From assembly GCA_002344075.1 (NCBI GenBank), contig DDTM01000012.1, forward strand, positions 1 through 54,675: a DNA stretch of 54,675 bases, given 5' to 3'. This stretch comes from Bacteroidetes bacterium UBA2364. Lineage in GTDB: Bacteria > Bacteroidota > Rhodothermia > Rhodothermales > UBA2364. Below are positions 35,195-44,151 of the stretch, in pieces (position 1 is the stretch's first letter; every line of letters starts with the position of its first letter). The notes under the pieces were generated by a model. The model was not told the DNA's origin, searched no databases, and saw only the letters and a program-made list of their open reading frames with translations. Position numbers and translations under genes: made by a program.

Positions 35195-36547
35195 TTATTG
35201 AGTGGTATTAGGCACGTTGGGGCCGGGTTTTCGTTCTTCATCCTGCTTTACCGGAAGAGTACCTGACTTTTCGGTTGCTTTAGGTGACGTATTGGGTGTA
35301 CGTTCCGGTATAGGCGGTGCATACGGAACTGCGTTTGAATCACGTTGGGGCCGCGATGTAGGCGCATGAATGGGTGTTTTGTCGGAAGACGCAGGAGCCG
35401 TTGTGGCTTGGGGTTTCCAGAACCATACGAAACCAAGTAATAATCCGAAACAAGCTGCCGTTGCCCATTGAACTGGGGGGCGGCTCATTAATCTCATAAT
35501 CGAATTATTTGGGATGTGGTCTAATTTTCGGGCATGGATACGTGCTTTGACCCGATCTGTGAAGTCTTCAAAATATAGTTCTTGTCCAACGGGCAGCGAT
35601 AAGTCGTTGTACGAGGCCAGTAATTCCTGAAAACGATCTGGCGTATTGACTAAGCGCTCAACAGTAGTTGGATCCACCAGCTCTTCGGTCTCAAGGTGTG
35701 AAACCTCCGAAATGGTTTGCAAAATCTGAGTAGAAAAGGTTTGAAAATAGACCTCTGCCCCGCCTGGGATGGGGGGATGTGTAGCGGTCATGAGCGTGCG
35801 GTCGAGCCACGCCGGAACAACGGTAATGGCATTATCCTCAATTCGTTGCCGAACGCGCTTGTTGAAGCGTTCAAAATAGGTTGAATTTACACTTTGAATA
35901 TTGGTTTCCGTCTCAAGTGCTTGTTGCATCCATTCAGAAATAGGTTCATCTACCTCTGCTTCGGCCAACTTGATCCGTACACGGTCTGCAAAAGACGTAA
36001 AATAGGCTTGCTCATTTAAAGGCATTGCCTCATCACGAAATGCCAATGCATCCTGTAACCATTCGGGTACGGATTCAAACTCGCTGATGGCTCTTCCGAG
36101 GGTATCCACCAACTCCTGCATATAGCTTTCTTGTTGTTCTGGTGGTACTTTTCGTTCCATCAGATCTAAGGCATCATGCACCCATAAGGGAACGCCAGAA
36201 GTCTCAATCGCTTCCACCTGATGCTTTACCCGTTCGAGTAAGGTACGGAAATAGGAAGTAGCGCCGTTTGGAATTTCGGCTGGGAGTGGCATGGAAAGCC
36301 GCATAGCCAGTGCATGTGGCAACTGACGATGGGTAAACTCGGCTTCACGCCTCCGTATTCGGTCGTTCACCGAATCGGAGAAGTTGTGAAAATAATCCGT
36401 CGGAACCCCTGCCTCGGTCACTTCCAAGGAACCTTGATATTCGTCAAGGGGGGATACTAGCCACTGGGGCAATTGTTGACGGCTATGTGCGCGGACGAAC
36501 CGACTGGCCCGACCTGCTTCCGGAACGTTAGGTTTGTGCAAACTCAT
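35195..36547 (-). CDS. Single-pass protein with seven YF-x2-F-x2-RV repeats, putative anti-sigma factor
   Basis: A 450-residue protein whose cytosolic part (about 27-343) contains seven degenerate units of about 40-58 residues. Each has a VPxWLxxAL-like helix and a YFxxFxxRVxxRI core, with the Tyr at 52, 99, 142, 182, 224, 267 and 325. One helix (360-377) follows, then a Pro/Thr-rich periplasmic tail. In the Bacteroidota a single such YF...RV motif is common near the N-terminus of proteins encoded beside ECF sigma factors. It overlaps the sigma gene by 20 bp, so it is probably its anti-sigma factor or sensor. Confidence 0.7.
   Translation of the reverse strand: MSLHKPNVPEAGRASRFVRAHSRQQLPQWLVSPLDEYQGSLEVTEAGVPTDYFHNFSDSVNDRIRRREAEFTHRQLPHALAMRLSMPLPAEIPNGATSYFRTLLERVKHQVEAIETSGVPLWVHDALDLMERKVPPEQQESYMQELVDTLGRAISEFESVPEWLQDALAFRDEAMPLNEQAYFTSFADRVRIKLAEAEVDEPISEWMQQALETETNIQSVNSTYFERFNKRVRQRIEDNAITVVPAWLDRTLMTATHPPIPGGAEVYFQTFSTQILQTISEVSHLETEELVDPTTVERLVNTPDRFQELLASYNDLSLPVGQELYFEDFTDRVKARIHARKLDHIPNNSIMRLMSRPPVQWATAACFGLLLGFVWFWKPQATTAPASSDKTPIHAPTSRPQRDSNAVPYAPPIPERTPNTSPKATEKSGTLPVKQDEERKPGPNVPNTTQ
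35519..36469 (-). repeat. Seven in-frame protein repeats inside the sigma-linked gene
   Basis: The repeat units correspond to residues 27-343 of the 35195-36547 product. Spacings between successive YF cores are 47, 43, 40, 42, 43 and 58 residues. The repeats have drifted strongly and are not nucleotide-level copies. Unit 3 has YM in place of YF; the sixth lacks RV. Confidence 0.65.
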
Positions 36548-37133
36548 CTTTGAGTGCCTGCTCTAGTTTCTTGATGGCGTGATGATAATTCGCCTTCAAG
36601 GTCCCGGTACTCTTTCCAAGCATGACGCTAATCTCTTCATATTTGAGACCATCGTAATACCGCATACAAAAAACAACCCGTTGCTGTGGGGGGAGGGCCT
36701 GAATGGCCTGCTCAACAGCGGAAATCCGCTCATCATTCAACATATTCCGATCAGACTGCATATCGGGATCTTCAAATGGTTGTACCAGCGTTTCGAGGCT
36801 GACAAACCGTTTCATTTTGCTCCGCCGGAGATGGCCCAAAGCTGCGTTAACGCTGACGCGATATAGCCAAGTAAAGAAATTGGCATCTTCGCGGAAACTG
36901 TCTAGCTTCTGCCACATGGTAACAAAGGTTTCTTGGGCCACATCATCGGCATCTTCGTGCGAACCTACAATCCGGCGAACCGTCCAGTAGATGCGCTCTT
37001 GATAGCGACGGACCAATTGGTCGAATGCCAAGTCCCTGTCTCCTTGTTTAAATCGGCGGACCAACTCCAGATCGCTTAGTCCTTGTCGTGAAGGTAGTTG
37101 TTTAATGTTGTCGAGCATAGTTCGGCCTAACAT
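36528..37133 (-). CDS. ECF sigma-70 factor (RpoE-like)
   Basis: A 201-residue ECF sigma factor. Region 2 is at about 20-95 (AFDQLVRRYQERIYW, DADDVAQETFVTMW, FTWLYRVSVNAALGHLRR) and region 4 at about 135-190 (ALPPQQRVVFCMRYYDGLKYEEI, here split for length, then STGTLKANYHHAIKKLE). It directs RNA polymerase to envelope-stress type promoters. The adjacent overlapping gene and Spy-like gene suggest a sigma/anti-sigma/effector operon. ATG 37133 or the ATG at 37118 may be the start. Upstream is a 543-bp gap in which its own promoter must lie. Confidence 0.93.
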   Translation of the reverse strand: MLGRTMLDNIKQLPSRQGLSDLELVRRFKQGDRDLAFDQLVRRYQERIYWTVRRIVGSHEDADDVAQETFVTMWQKLDSFREDANFFTWLYRVSVNAALGHLRRSKMKRFVSLETLVQPFEDPDMQSDRNMLNDERISAVEQAIQALPPQQRVVFCMRYYDGLKYEEISVMLGKSTGTLKANYHHAIKKLEQALKDEFAQT

Positions 37134-37676
37134 TGGGTGAGCAGTGGTGGTGAGGTCTGCATAATTGCAGCCAGCTTCCCGTTTTTAAGGCAAGGGATGC
37201 TTCTTGTGTGTAAGTTTGGAGGAACACACAGGCTTGAAGGTACTAAACCAAATGGCAAGCTGCAACAGGCTTTGAGTGGCCTGCTATTGAGCCCTGTCAT
37301 AATTTGGCTCCATGTTCAAAAGAACATGCCCTCAAAATTTACTTGGTTGAACAAGTTCATCCAAGGTTGCTCAGAAAGATGTGGTAGTGGGTGTGGTTGT
37401 CTTTCAGACGAAACGCCTTAAAGAAAGGTTTAATTTGGAAAAAAATTTAATCAAACCCGTTTTGGTACTTGCAAAATCCCTGTGTGGGGTTAAAACGGTT
37501 ATATACTGGGGCTATTGATACGAATGATTTTTTTGATTCTTTCTTGGGCCTCAAAAGAGGTTTGACATAGGCAAGGCGAGTTGGTTTGTGTCATTTTTTA
37601 ATATTGAATATTTAATGAATCATTTTAATCAGATCTTAAACTCTCCTTGTTGTTGTTGGGTTTGGTTTAAACGGGG
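37134..37676. other. 543-bp intergenic region upstream of the ECF operon
   Basis: This region lies between the TamB stop and the ECF sigma start, both on the minus strand. It should contain the sigma promoter and the end of the tamB message. A weak nested hairpin (GTTTT near 37456 with AAAAC near 37492, around CCCTGTGTGGGG) and the short hairpin CCTC-AAAA-GAGG (37549-37560) are visible. Neither is a convincing terminator. No supported gene was found; a 94-codon plus-strand frame at 37137-37421 looks non-coding. Confidence 0.45.
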
Positions 37677-40600
37677 CTAATAAGCGTATTCAAGCAAGAC
37701 ATATAACCCCAAGGTACGGTCTTGCAGGTCGTTGGTACTCGGAAATTGTTGTATCCTCAATAGGGCCCATTTTTGTGCTTGGTACTCCAGTAAAAATCCG
37801 GATCCCCCTGTCCCGCCGAGAATTTTAGAGTCTAAAGCGATGAAGAACCGACGGGATATGTATTTACCAATTTTGAGGGAGGGTTCTCCATTAGAGGATG
37901 TAAGTTCTACGACATCTGCCAGCCCGCTCTCCTGTACACGCTGAGACAAAAGGGACTCAACCAGATTGTAGCCATAGGTGGAGAGTAGATCCCCTACAAT
38001 CCCATTATCCAATGAAAAAGCAGATTGTGCAGGTTTTCCAAAAGCCAGATAGCTCAGGATTTCTGTATCCTCCATTGGTGGATTAGAAGAAAATCGGAAA
38101 TTGGTATTATTGACATCTCCACTGATTTCCATGGAAATGGCCTGATCGTCTCCCCATCCTCCAGCTCCTGCTTTATACGTCGCGCTGATGTTCATAACTG
38201 GATTTAGCATATCGCCATTAAAGAGGATGTCGCCGGCGGTAAGGTCGAATCGTCGCCCAAATTCCACACGGCTTCTTCCCGGAACGGCTTTGAGACGTCC
38301 TACGACCACCTCGGCGCTTCGATATGGTTTTCGGAACTCCAAATCTCCGGTCATTTCGATATCCATCCGGGGGTTATATCGGCTCCTGAGCCAAGAATCA
38401 CCATTGGACCGAACCCTCAGTTTGACATCGGTCGCATCATAAAAGGTGACGGTAGAAGTATCTGCAATATTGGCTTGCTTTCCAAAGCGTGCCTCTACTT
38501 CACGTAAATCTTCCTGTGAGAGTTGGATGGTTTCTCTTGCAGACTGCATGAGTTCTGCGTTGAGTTGAACATCGCATTCATTCAAGACCACATCCCCCTC
38601 CAAAATAGGTCTTGTCGTAGTACCCTTTAGACTCGCTTTTCCAGTTCCCGTAACGCGAAACGTGTTATCTCGGATCATTTGGAAACCATCTGCCTCGAGC
38701 GATAGGTCTAAGTAGCCGAGATTGAGTTTGGAGAGCGAAATGGTGCCCGTTCCTTTTAGTCCTCCTTTGCCCGTCCGGACAGACAGGTTTTGGACTTGTG
38801 CTACATCGCCTCCGAAGACAAGGTCGGCCTCTGTATCGTTGTATTGAATTCCCAAAAAAGGCAGATTGAACTGGGTGTTCCGAACCGAAAGTGCGCCTCT
38901 GAAGTTGGGGGTATCGAATGTCCCACCAATGGTCATATCACCTGATACGCGGCCTTTGATATCGCGCATAAACGACTCGTCCATAAAGGGATTGGCCCAA
39001 TCCAGATTAAATCGCTCCGTCTTTAGCCTCAGATCAACGGGGCCTGCTAATGGCTTGGAGAGCTGGCCGAGGTTGAAGGGTAAAAATCCGGAAACTGACA
39101 GGTTTTGGCCTTCTATATGGCTTAGCCGCACATCCAGATTAAGGCGTCGGTCTTTATAACTAAGTTGCCCAACAGCGCCACCAACTTGCTTTCCGTAAGA
39201 AGTAATACGTTCTAAGCCAATGTCTCCATGCATCAAGGGTGCGTCTAAGGTCCCGCTTACTTCCAGTTTCCCGCTAAGTACGCCACCCAATGCAGGGAAT
39301 TTAAGTATATTCGCAATGGCTGCCACATCTACCCGTTCTACAACTGCATTTAAGGTTCCGGTACCATCCCTTGCCAGTCCACCTTTGGCCGTTATTTGCT
39401 GGTTGTCGGCAGTTAATGAAAAATCGTTAAAGAACAGTCGTTCTTGATTCCAGAAAATTTGGGTTGGGCGTTCTATTTTCCATTGTTTTCCTCCTAAATC
39501 CATGCGAATGGTTTCCAAGTCGAGTTGTTGGCCATTTGGATGGAGTCTAAATGCACCATTTCCATTACCCGACAACCGCTCGTCGAGTTTAAATTTTCCA
39601 CCGAAAGTAACCACGCTATCTCTTATCCCAGCTTCGAGGGTTGCTCCTTCCAGTACATAGCCCGGTACCGATATATTCTCCAATTCCGCACGTGTTTGGA
39701 AGACAGGAATACCAGATTCGTACTCGACAGTTGCCCTCCCACGTACTTTCCCAATATGGAGGTCATCATAAGTTAGAATGGCAAGCCCATCATCCACAGT
39801 ATCAAATCGGATGCGCCAAGCATTTACTTGCCCCCGAATACTGCCGCGAATTTGCCCTCTTCCGGTTAGTTGGGCAGCGACCAAGCCGGAAAGTGGTGCC
39901 AAAGTCTTGATAGATCCTGAAAATTGCATGTCCGACTCCGTTCCCATCAGGTTGTCGTACACCGCAAGCGGGCCTTGTCCGGAAAGTGTGCCCAAATTGC
40001 TATGCACCAGTAAAGAATCTAACTGAAGAGTACCGCCGAGATATTGAAAATCCCCCCATGCGGATGACAGTAGTACGGTGTCCCAATGGCTGTTTTTCAA
40101 CGAAACCAACCCTTTTAACTGCATGGTCTCGGCGGTAATCCCCTGTCCTGCAATGTCTAAATCCAGGTTTATCCGAGTTTCTACTGTGTCCGGAAGATTT
40201 AGCCACTTGGCCATGGAAATGTTTACGAAGTTACCCTTAACTTGATAGAAAGGTTCATTGTCTTTGATGCCTCCTTTGCCAGTCAAGGTAATGCCTCCAT
40301 TTTCGGGGTTAATTTGTAAGCGATAATCGAGTTGTTGGGCATTTCCTTTTAGTTCCAAAAATCCAGAGCGCACGGTTTGGCGGTTAAAACGACTTTCTTC
40401 CAGCCGAAGCAAGAGTTGCCCTGCAAAATTTTGTTCATCAGAAGCCGTGAACTGTCCTTCCTCGATGGCACCATTCAAATGTGAATACAGGTTTGTTTGC
40501 CCCGTAATGGCTGCAAGGTTTACCGCTGTAAAGCGACCCTCCTCGACTTGTGCCATAAGTGGTTGCGAAAACGGTTGTGCCCGTCCTTTTAGTGTAGCAT

Positions 40601-42806
40601 TTCCAAACGTTGAACGGAAATCAAGGTCGTAACGCAAAAGATTTTGCACCAAAGTAATATTTCCACGTAAGCCCTCAATTGGATAAGTACGAAAGTGTGA
40701 AGGTCCCAATGTGAAAGCAGACGAAATCGTCATCTTTTTTGGGTTAATACCAGTCAGGTTGGCTGTAAATCGTCCGTTCAGGTGCGTATTCAAAGACTGA
40801 TCCAAAACAAAATCATCAAGGTTTAGGTCTGTGAAAGCACCTTCAGAAATCGTAAAAATAGGAACCCGATCAAATGGTTTTCCGCTTCCAACAAGCAATA
40901 GGCGGCTTTCTCCAATGGTAGCATTGGTTCGATATCGTAGAATACCATTGGATAACGAGGCAGTTAGGTTCCCCGATCGTATGTTGTATATGTCAAAACG
41001 GGAAGGCTGTACTTCGGCTTCTATGTTAAGGCGTAACTCGTTGCTATGAACCCCTGTTCCTTGTAGTGAAAACTGTGTGTTGATGTCTCCTGGGGGGATC
41101 TCGTTCCCGATAAACTCCCTTAAGTTGAGGTGCCGGATACTACCGTTTTTGATGTGGTATGCCAATTCTTCACCCAATATGATACCGCCTTGTGCAGCAA
41201 TAAATCCAGAACCGACCTCCGAAGAGAAATCAAACTTCCCGGTGCCTCTATCATAAGAAAAACCCATGTGTGTCTGCCTGATTGACAATCGGTAAGGGGG
41301 ATAATGGATGTCCGTAGGCATTAGTTTGAACTGACCAGATAAGGTGGCCAGATCTGGATCAATTCCTTGACCACGTAATTCAAAATGACCACCAAATGTC
41401 CCATAATCTAAAGCAGGATTGAGGTAGGCTGGGGTAAATTGCACGATCTTTCCGGAAAGGTCATATACAGGGAGAACATCAAAAGGTCTTGCCGTGCCAT
41501 TCATATCCAGTGTAGCATCTCCCATACCACCTTGGAGTTGGAAGGCCATTTTCCCATCACGTACGTTCCCTTTAAGGTTGGTTTTGCGAAGTATATATTG
41601 TTGCCAACGGCTTCCATTTTCTAAAGTGATTGCATATTCTCCATTTAATGCCTGCAAAGATGGTCCAGACAATTGTGTGTGTATGTGTCCTGTTAGATTG
41701 GAGGTATAGGCTTCTTGGGCGGTGAGGTAGGCCAAATTGAGCCGACCAATCTTGCCCGTCAAAACAATTTGGGCAGGTGTTCGGAAATCAGCGATGGCGA
41801 TTAAGTCCCATGTACCTGCTCGTTTGAATCGTCCTTTTGTTTCGGCACGCCATGCGCCATTTGGTGCCGAGATCTGAAAATCGCTCTCAAGGGTCTCTTC
41901 ATGGTCTAAGAATGGAGCAAACGGAACAATTTCTTTAAAAGCGAACGGAGCGGCTTTTAGCTGAAAATTAGAGAAATTACGACCGTCCTTGCGTGGTAGG
42001 GCTGCATATCCTTGTGCAGATATTTTTGAAAATGCAGAAGAAAGTTCAAATAACCGTATGTGAGCAGAAGATTCGGTAATCTTACCAGAGAACTGCATTT
42101 CGAGGTCATCTTTCCGACTGGGTAGGCGAGAAGTTAGCTGGAGGCGTTGTATATCTCCCGTTAGCCCAGGTGCTTTGTAAATCAGATTGTGGGCCTCGAA
42201 CCTCAGCCCTTGATATGTTGCCGTTCGTTCAATCTCAGATTGCTCAAGAGACGGTTTGGTAGAAAGGGGATTGTTTACAACCACCAATTTTCCTTTACCA
42301 TCTACGATGCGGAGATAATCCACCAGAATGGTTTGCTGAGAGGGTGCGCCCGTTTCTGGTTGTGATTTTAAAAGGCCCAAGAGGTTCCAAGTACTATCGG
42401 CAAGTTGTCGTCCGATGAGTTCTGGCTGTAGAACCTGTAAGTTGGTGATGTGCAAAGTTCCACCTAAAATATCCAAGGGGGTATAGGTTGCCCGAACTTC
42501 CTTGATTCGGACGATAGCCTCGCCTTTTTGCCAAATTACCAGATTGGTAGCTCGAATGTCGCGCCAGTATGAACCATCCACATGCCCGATTTCGAATGTG
42601 CCATTCAACTGCTCATTTAGCTGGGACACCACAAAACGACGAAACTGGTCACTTCCCCAGCGGGTTTGTAGGGTTCCCCACGTGCTGACCAGAAGCCATA
42701 GCAGGATTAGTACAAATAATAGGGGACGCCACAATAGCCAACGGAGCCAGCGTGCGCGCTTCTTAGGAGGAGGAGTCGGGTTCTGAACCGGTTCAACAAT
42801 TTCCAT
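37677..42806 (-). CDS. TamB-like translocation and assembly module protein
   Basis: A 1709-residue giant with an N-terminal membrane anchor (about 22-45). A very long repetitive beta-rich region follows (recurring N-L-x-G-x-I and G-x-G-x patterns), and then a C-terminal TamB/DUF490 domain near 1420-1709 ending LYVLLEYAY. TamB proteins span the periplasm as a long hydrophobic groove and move phospholipids or help insert outer-membrane proteins. The usual outer-membrane partner TamA is not in this window. It lies after the dnaA-dnaN pair but behind a clear terminator, so it is likely expressed separately. Confidence 0.88.
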   Translation of the reverse strand: MEIVEPVQNPTPPPKKRARWLRWLLWRPLLFVLILLWLLVSTWGTLQTRWGSDQFRRFVVSQLNEQLNGTFEIGHVDGSYWRDIRATNLVIWQKGEAIVRIKEVRATYTPLDILGGTLHITNLQVLQPELIGRQLADSTWNLLGLLKSQPETGAPSQQTILVDYLRIVDGKGKLVVVNNPLSTKPSLEQSEIERTATYQGLRFEAHNLIYKAPGLTGDIQRLQLTSRLPSRKDDLEMQFSGKITESSAHIRLFELSSAFSKISAQGYAALPRKDGRNFSNFQLKAAPFAFKEIVPFAPFLDHEETLESDFQISAPNGAWRAETKGRFKRAGTWDLIAIADFRTPAQIVLTGKIGRLNLAYLTAQEAYTSNLTGHIHTQLSGPSLQALNGEYAITLENGSRWQQYILRKTNLKGNVRDGKMAFQLQGGMGDATLDMNGTARPFDVLPVYDLSGKIVQFTPAYLNPALDYGTFGGHFELRGQGIDPDLATLSGQFKLMPTDIHYPPYRLSIRQTHMGFSYDRGTGKFDFSSEVGSGFIAAQGGIILGEELAYHIKNGSIRHLNLREFIGNEIPPGDINTQFSLQGTGVHSNELRLNIEAEVQPSRFDIYNIRSGNLTASLSNGILRYRTNATIGESRLLLVGSGKPFDRVPIFTISEGAFTDLNLDDFVLDQSLNTHLNGRFTANLTGINPKKMTISSAFTLGPSHFRTYPIEGLRGNITLVQNLLRYDLDFRSTFGNATLKGRAQPFSQPLMAQVEEGRFTAVNLAAITGQTNLYSHLNGAIEEGQFTASDEQNFAGQLLLRLEESRFNRQTVRSGFLELKGNAQQLDYRLQINPENGGITLTGKGGIKDNEPFYQVKGNFVNISMAKWLNLPDTVETRINLDLDIAGQGITAETMQLKGLVSLKNSHWDTVLLSSAWGDFQYLGGTLQLDSLLVHSNLGTLSGQGPLAVYDNLMGTESDMQFSGSIKTLAPLSGLVAAQLTGRGQIRGSIRGQVNAWRIRFDTVDDGLAILTYDDLHIGKVRGRATVEYESGIPVFQTRAELENISVPGYVLEGATLEAGIRDSVVTFGGKFKLDERLSGNGNGAFRLHPNGQQLDLETIRMDLGGKQWKIERPTQIFWNQERLFFNDFSLTADNQQITAKGGLARDGTGTLNAVVERVDVAAIANILKFPALGGVLSGKLEVSGTLDAPLMHGDIGLERITSYGKQVGGAVGQLSYKDRRLNLDVRLSHIEGQNLSVSGFLPFNLGQLSKPLAGPVDLRLKTERFNLDWANPFMDESFMRDIKGRVSGDMTIGGTFDTPNFRGALSVRNTQFNLPFLGIQYNDTEADLVFGGDVAQVQNLSVRTGKGGLKGTGTISLSKLNLGYLDLSLEADGFQMIRDNTFRVTGTGKASLKGTTTRPILEGDVVLNECDVQLNAELMQSARETIQLSQEDLREVEARFGKQANIADTSTVTFYDATDVKLRVRSNGDSWLRSRYNPRMDIEMTGDLEFRKPYRSAEVVVGRLKAVPGRSRVEFGRRFDLTAGDILFNGDMLNPVMNISATYKAGAGGWGDDQAISMEISGDVNNTNFRFSSNPPMEDTEILSYLAFGKPAQSAFSLDNGIVGDLLSTYGYNLVESLLSQRVQESGLADVVELTSSNGEPSLKIGKYISRRFFIALDSKILGGTGGSGFLLEYQAQKWALLRIQQFPSTNDLQDRTLGLYVLLEYAY

Positions 42807-42902
42807 GGCACTAAAGAAGGAGGTGAGTTGCCAAATATACGGATATTTTATCGTTCATCCCCACCCACCCTTCTGGATACAAAAACGAAAGGGTAACAAA
42901 AC

Positions 42903-42937
42903 CAAAAACGGGATGTGTCGTATCTGACAACATCCCG
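42903..42937 (-). terminator. Intrinsic terminator after dnaN
   Basis: CGGGATGT (42909-42916) pairs with ACATCCCG (42930-42937), with three further inner pairs after one bulged A. On the minus strand the stem is followed by TTTTTGG. It lies 26 bp past the dnaN stop. Confidence 0.8.
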
Positions 42938-42963
42938 CAACGAATCAGTACTTTCCTGTAAAA

Positions 42964-44094
42964 TTAGGTGTAACTCGTTAACATTACAGGCATGATGAGC
43001 ATCATTAGCTCCTCGTTTTCATGTTGCTCGGAAGGGTGAACAATGCCTGCGCGGTTTGGGGAACTAAAGTTCATGATGACTTCGGCAGTATCCACATTAT
43101 TCAACATTTCGATTAAGTAAACGGAATTGAACCCTATTTCCATCGGCTCGTCGTTGTATTCACAAAGAATGCGTTCTTTTGCTTCGGAGGCGCGTTCAAT
43201 ATCTTCGGCAGAGATCAGCACTTCATTTGGTGTAATGGTAAGTCGGATTTGATGGGTCAGGGAAGAAGAATAAAGCCCCACGCGCTTAACGGCAGCCAAT
43301 AAGGCGGCACGACTGATTAATAATTGCTTTGAGTTGTCTTTTGGAATGACGGCCTCATAATTTGGATAGCGCTCTTCGATTACACGTGTCACCAAGCGTA
43401 CATCCTCGAAATTGAAAGCAATAAAGCCTTCGGATACATAAATGGTGCAAGAGCCGTCTGTAGCGATCTTCCCTACCAGATTTAAAGCCTTCTCTGGGAC
43501 AATAAAGGAGAAGGGGGTGTTGTTTTTTAATTCATACTGTCGATTTCTGACCAGACGATGACCGTCTGTGGCGACTGCCTCACTATATTCTGCCCCAATT
43601 TTAAAGAAAACCCCCATCATTGCAGGACGGAGTGCATCTTTGCTTACGGCAAAGCTGGTTTTCTGGAAGGTTCTCCGTAATATCCCACCATCTGTTTGCA
43701 AGGCCGTACTTTCCGCAAGTTGGGGCTGGCTGGGGTAGTCGGCCCCGTCATAGCCCACCATTTTGTATTGCCCTTGATCGGTCTTGAGTTCTACATGGTA
43801 ATCCTCGGAACTGCTGAAGGTGACCGGAAGGTCTGGAAGTGCCCGCAGTGTTTCTATAAGCCGTTTGGCCGGAACAGCAATTCGTTCTATGGCCTCAGAA
43901 CCTTCGGCATCGAATTGGATTTCCAGATTCTGGCTGATGGAAATTTCCAGATCGGTGGCACTTAGGATCAGACGACCACCGTCTTTCTCCAATAAAATAC
44001 ACTCCAGAATGGGCATGGTGCTTTTTCCGGGAACGGCGCCCGCCACCATATTGAGGGCGCGTAAGAGTTCACTGCTCGAAAGGGTAAAACGCAT
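42964..44094 (-). CDS. dnaN: DNA polymerase III beta sliding clamp
   Basis: A 376-residue clamp subunit with three similar domains of about 125 residues each. Recognisable segments are MRFTLSSSELLRALN at the start, LSATDLEISIS, VATDGHRLV in the second domain, and a C-terminal LMMLIMPVMLTSYT in place of the usual end M-P-M-R/V. The clamp encircles DNA and tethers the polymerase. The gene lies 57 bp after dnaA, the common arrangement near the chromosome origin. Length and motifs are complete. Confidence 0.96.
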   Translation of the reverse strand: MRFTLSSSELLRALNMVAGAVPGKSTMPILECILLEKDGGRLILSATDLEISISQNLEIQFDAEGSEAIERIAVPAKRLIETLRALPDLPVTFSSSEDYHVELKTDQGQYKMVGYDGADYPSQPQLAESTALQTDGGILRRTFQKTSFAVSKDALRPAMMGVFFKIGAEYSEAVATDGHRLVRNRQYELKNNTPFSFIVPEKALNLVGKIATDGSCTIYVSEGFIAFNFEDVRLVTRVIEERYPNYEAVIPKDNSKQLLISRAALLAAVKRVGLYSSSLTHQIRLTITPNEVLISAEDIERASEAKERILCEYNDEPMEIGFNSVYLIEMLNNVDTAEVIMNFSSPNRAGIVHPSEQHENEELMMLIMPVMLTSYT

Positions 44095-44151
44095 AGAGGG
44101 TTGTATATGGTTCGTATAATGGATCTTTGCTTAAAAGGAGTGCCCAAACGG

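Noticed and set aside
37137..37421. 94-codon plus-strand frame in the gap upstream of the ECF sigma gene
   Set aside because: It begins 4 bp from the divergent sigma start, has no ribosome site or recognisable domain, and has an odd Cys/Gly-rich composition.
37549..37560. Short CCTC-AAAA-GAGG hairpin after tamB
   Set aside because: The four-pair stem is too short for a terminator.
37677..42806. Possible adhesin or surface repeat protein
   Set aside because: The N-terminal anchor, the periplasm-spanning beta repeats and the C-terminal DUF490-type end match TamB better.
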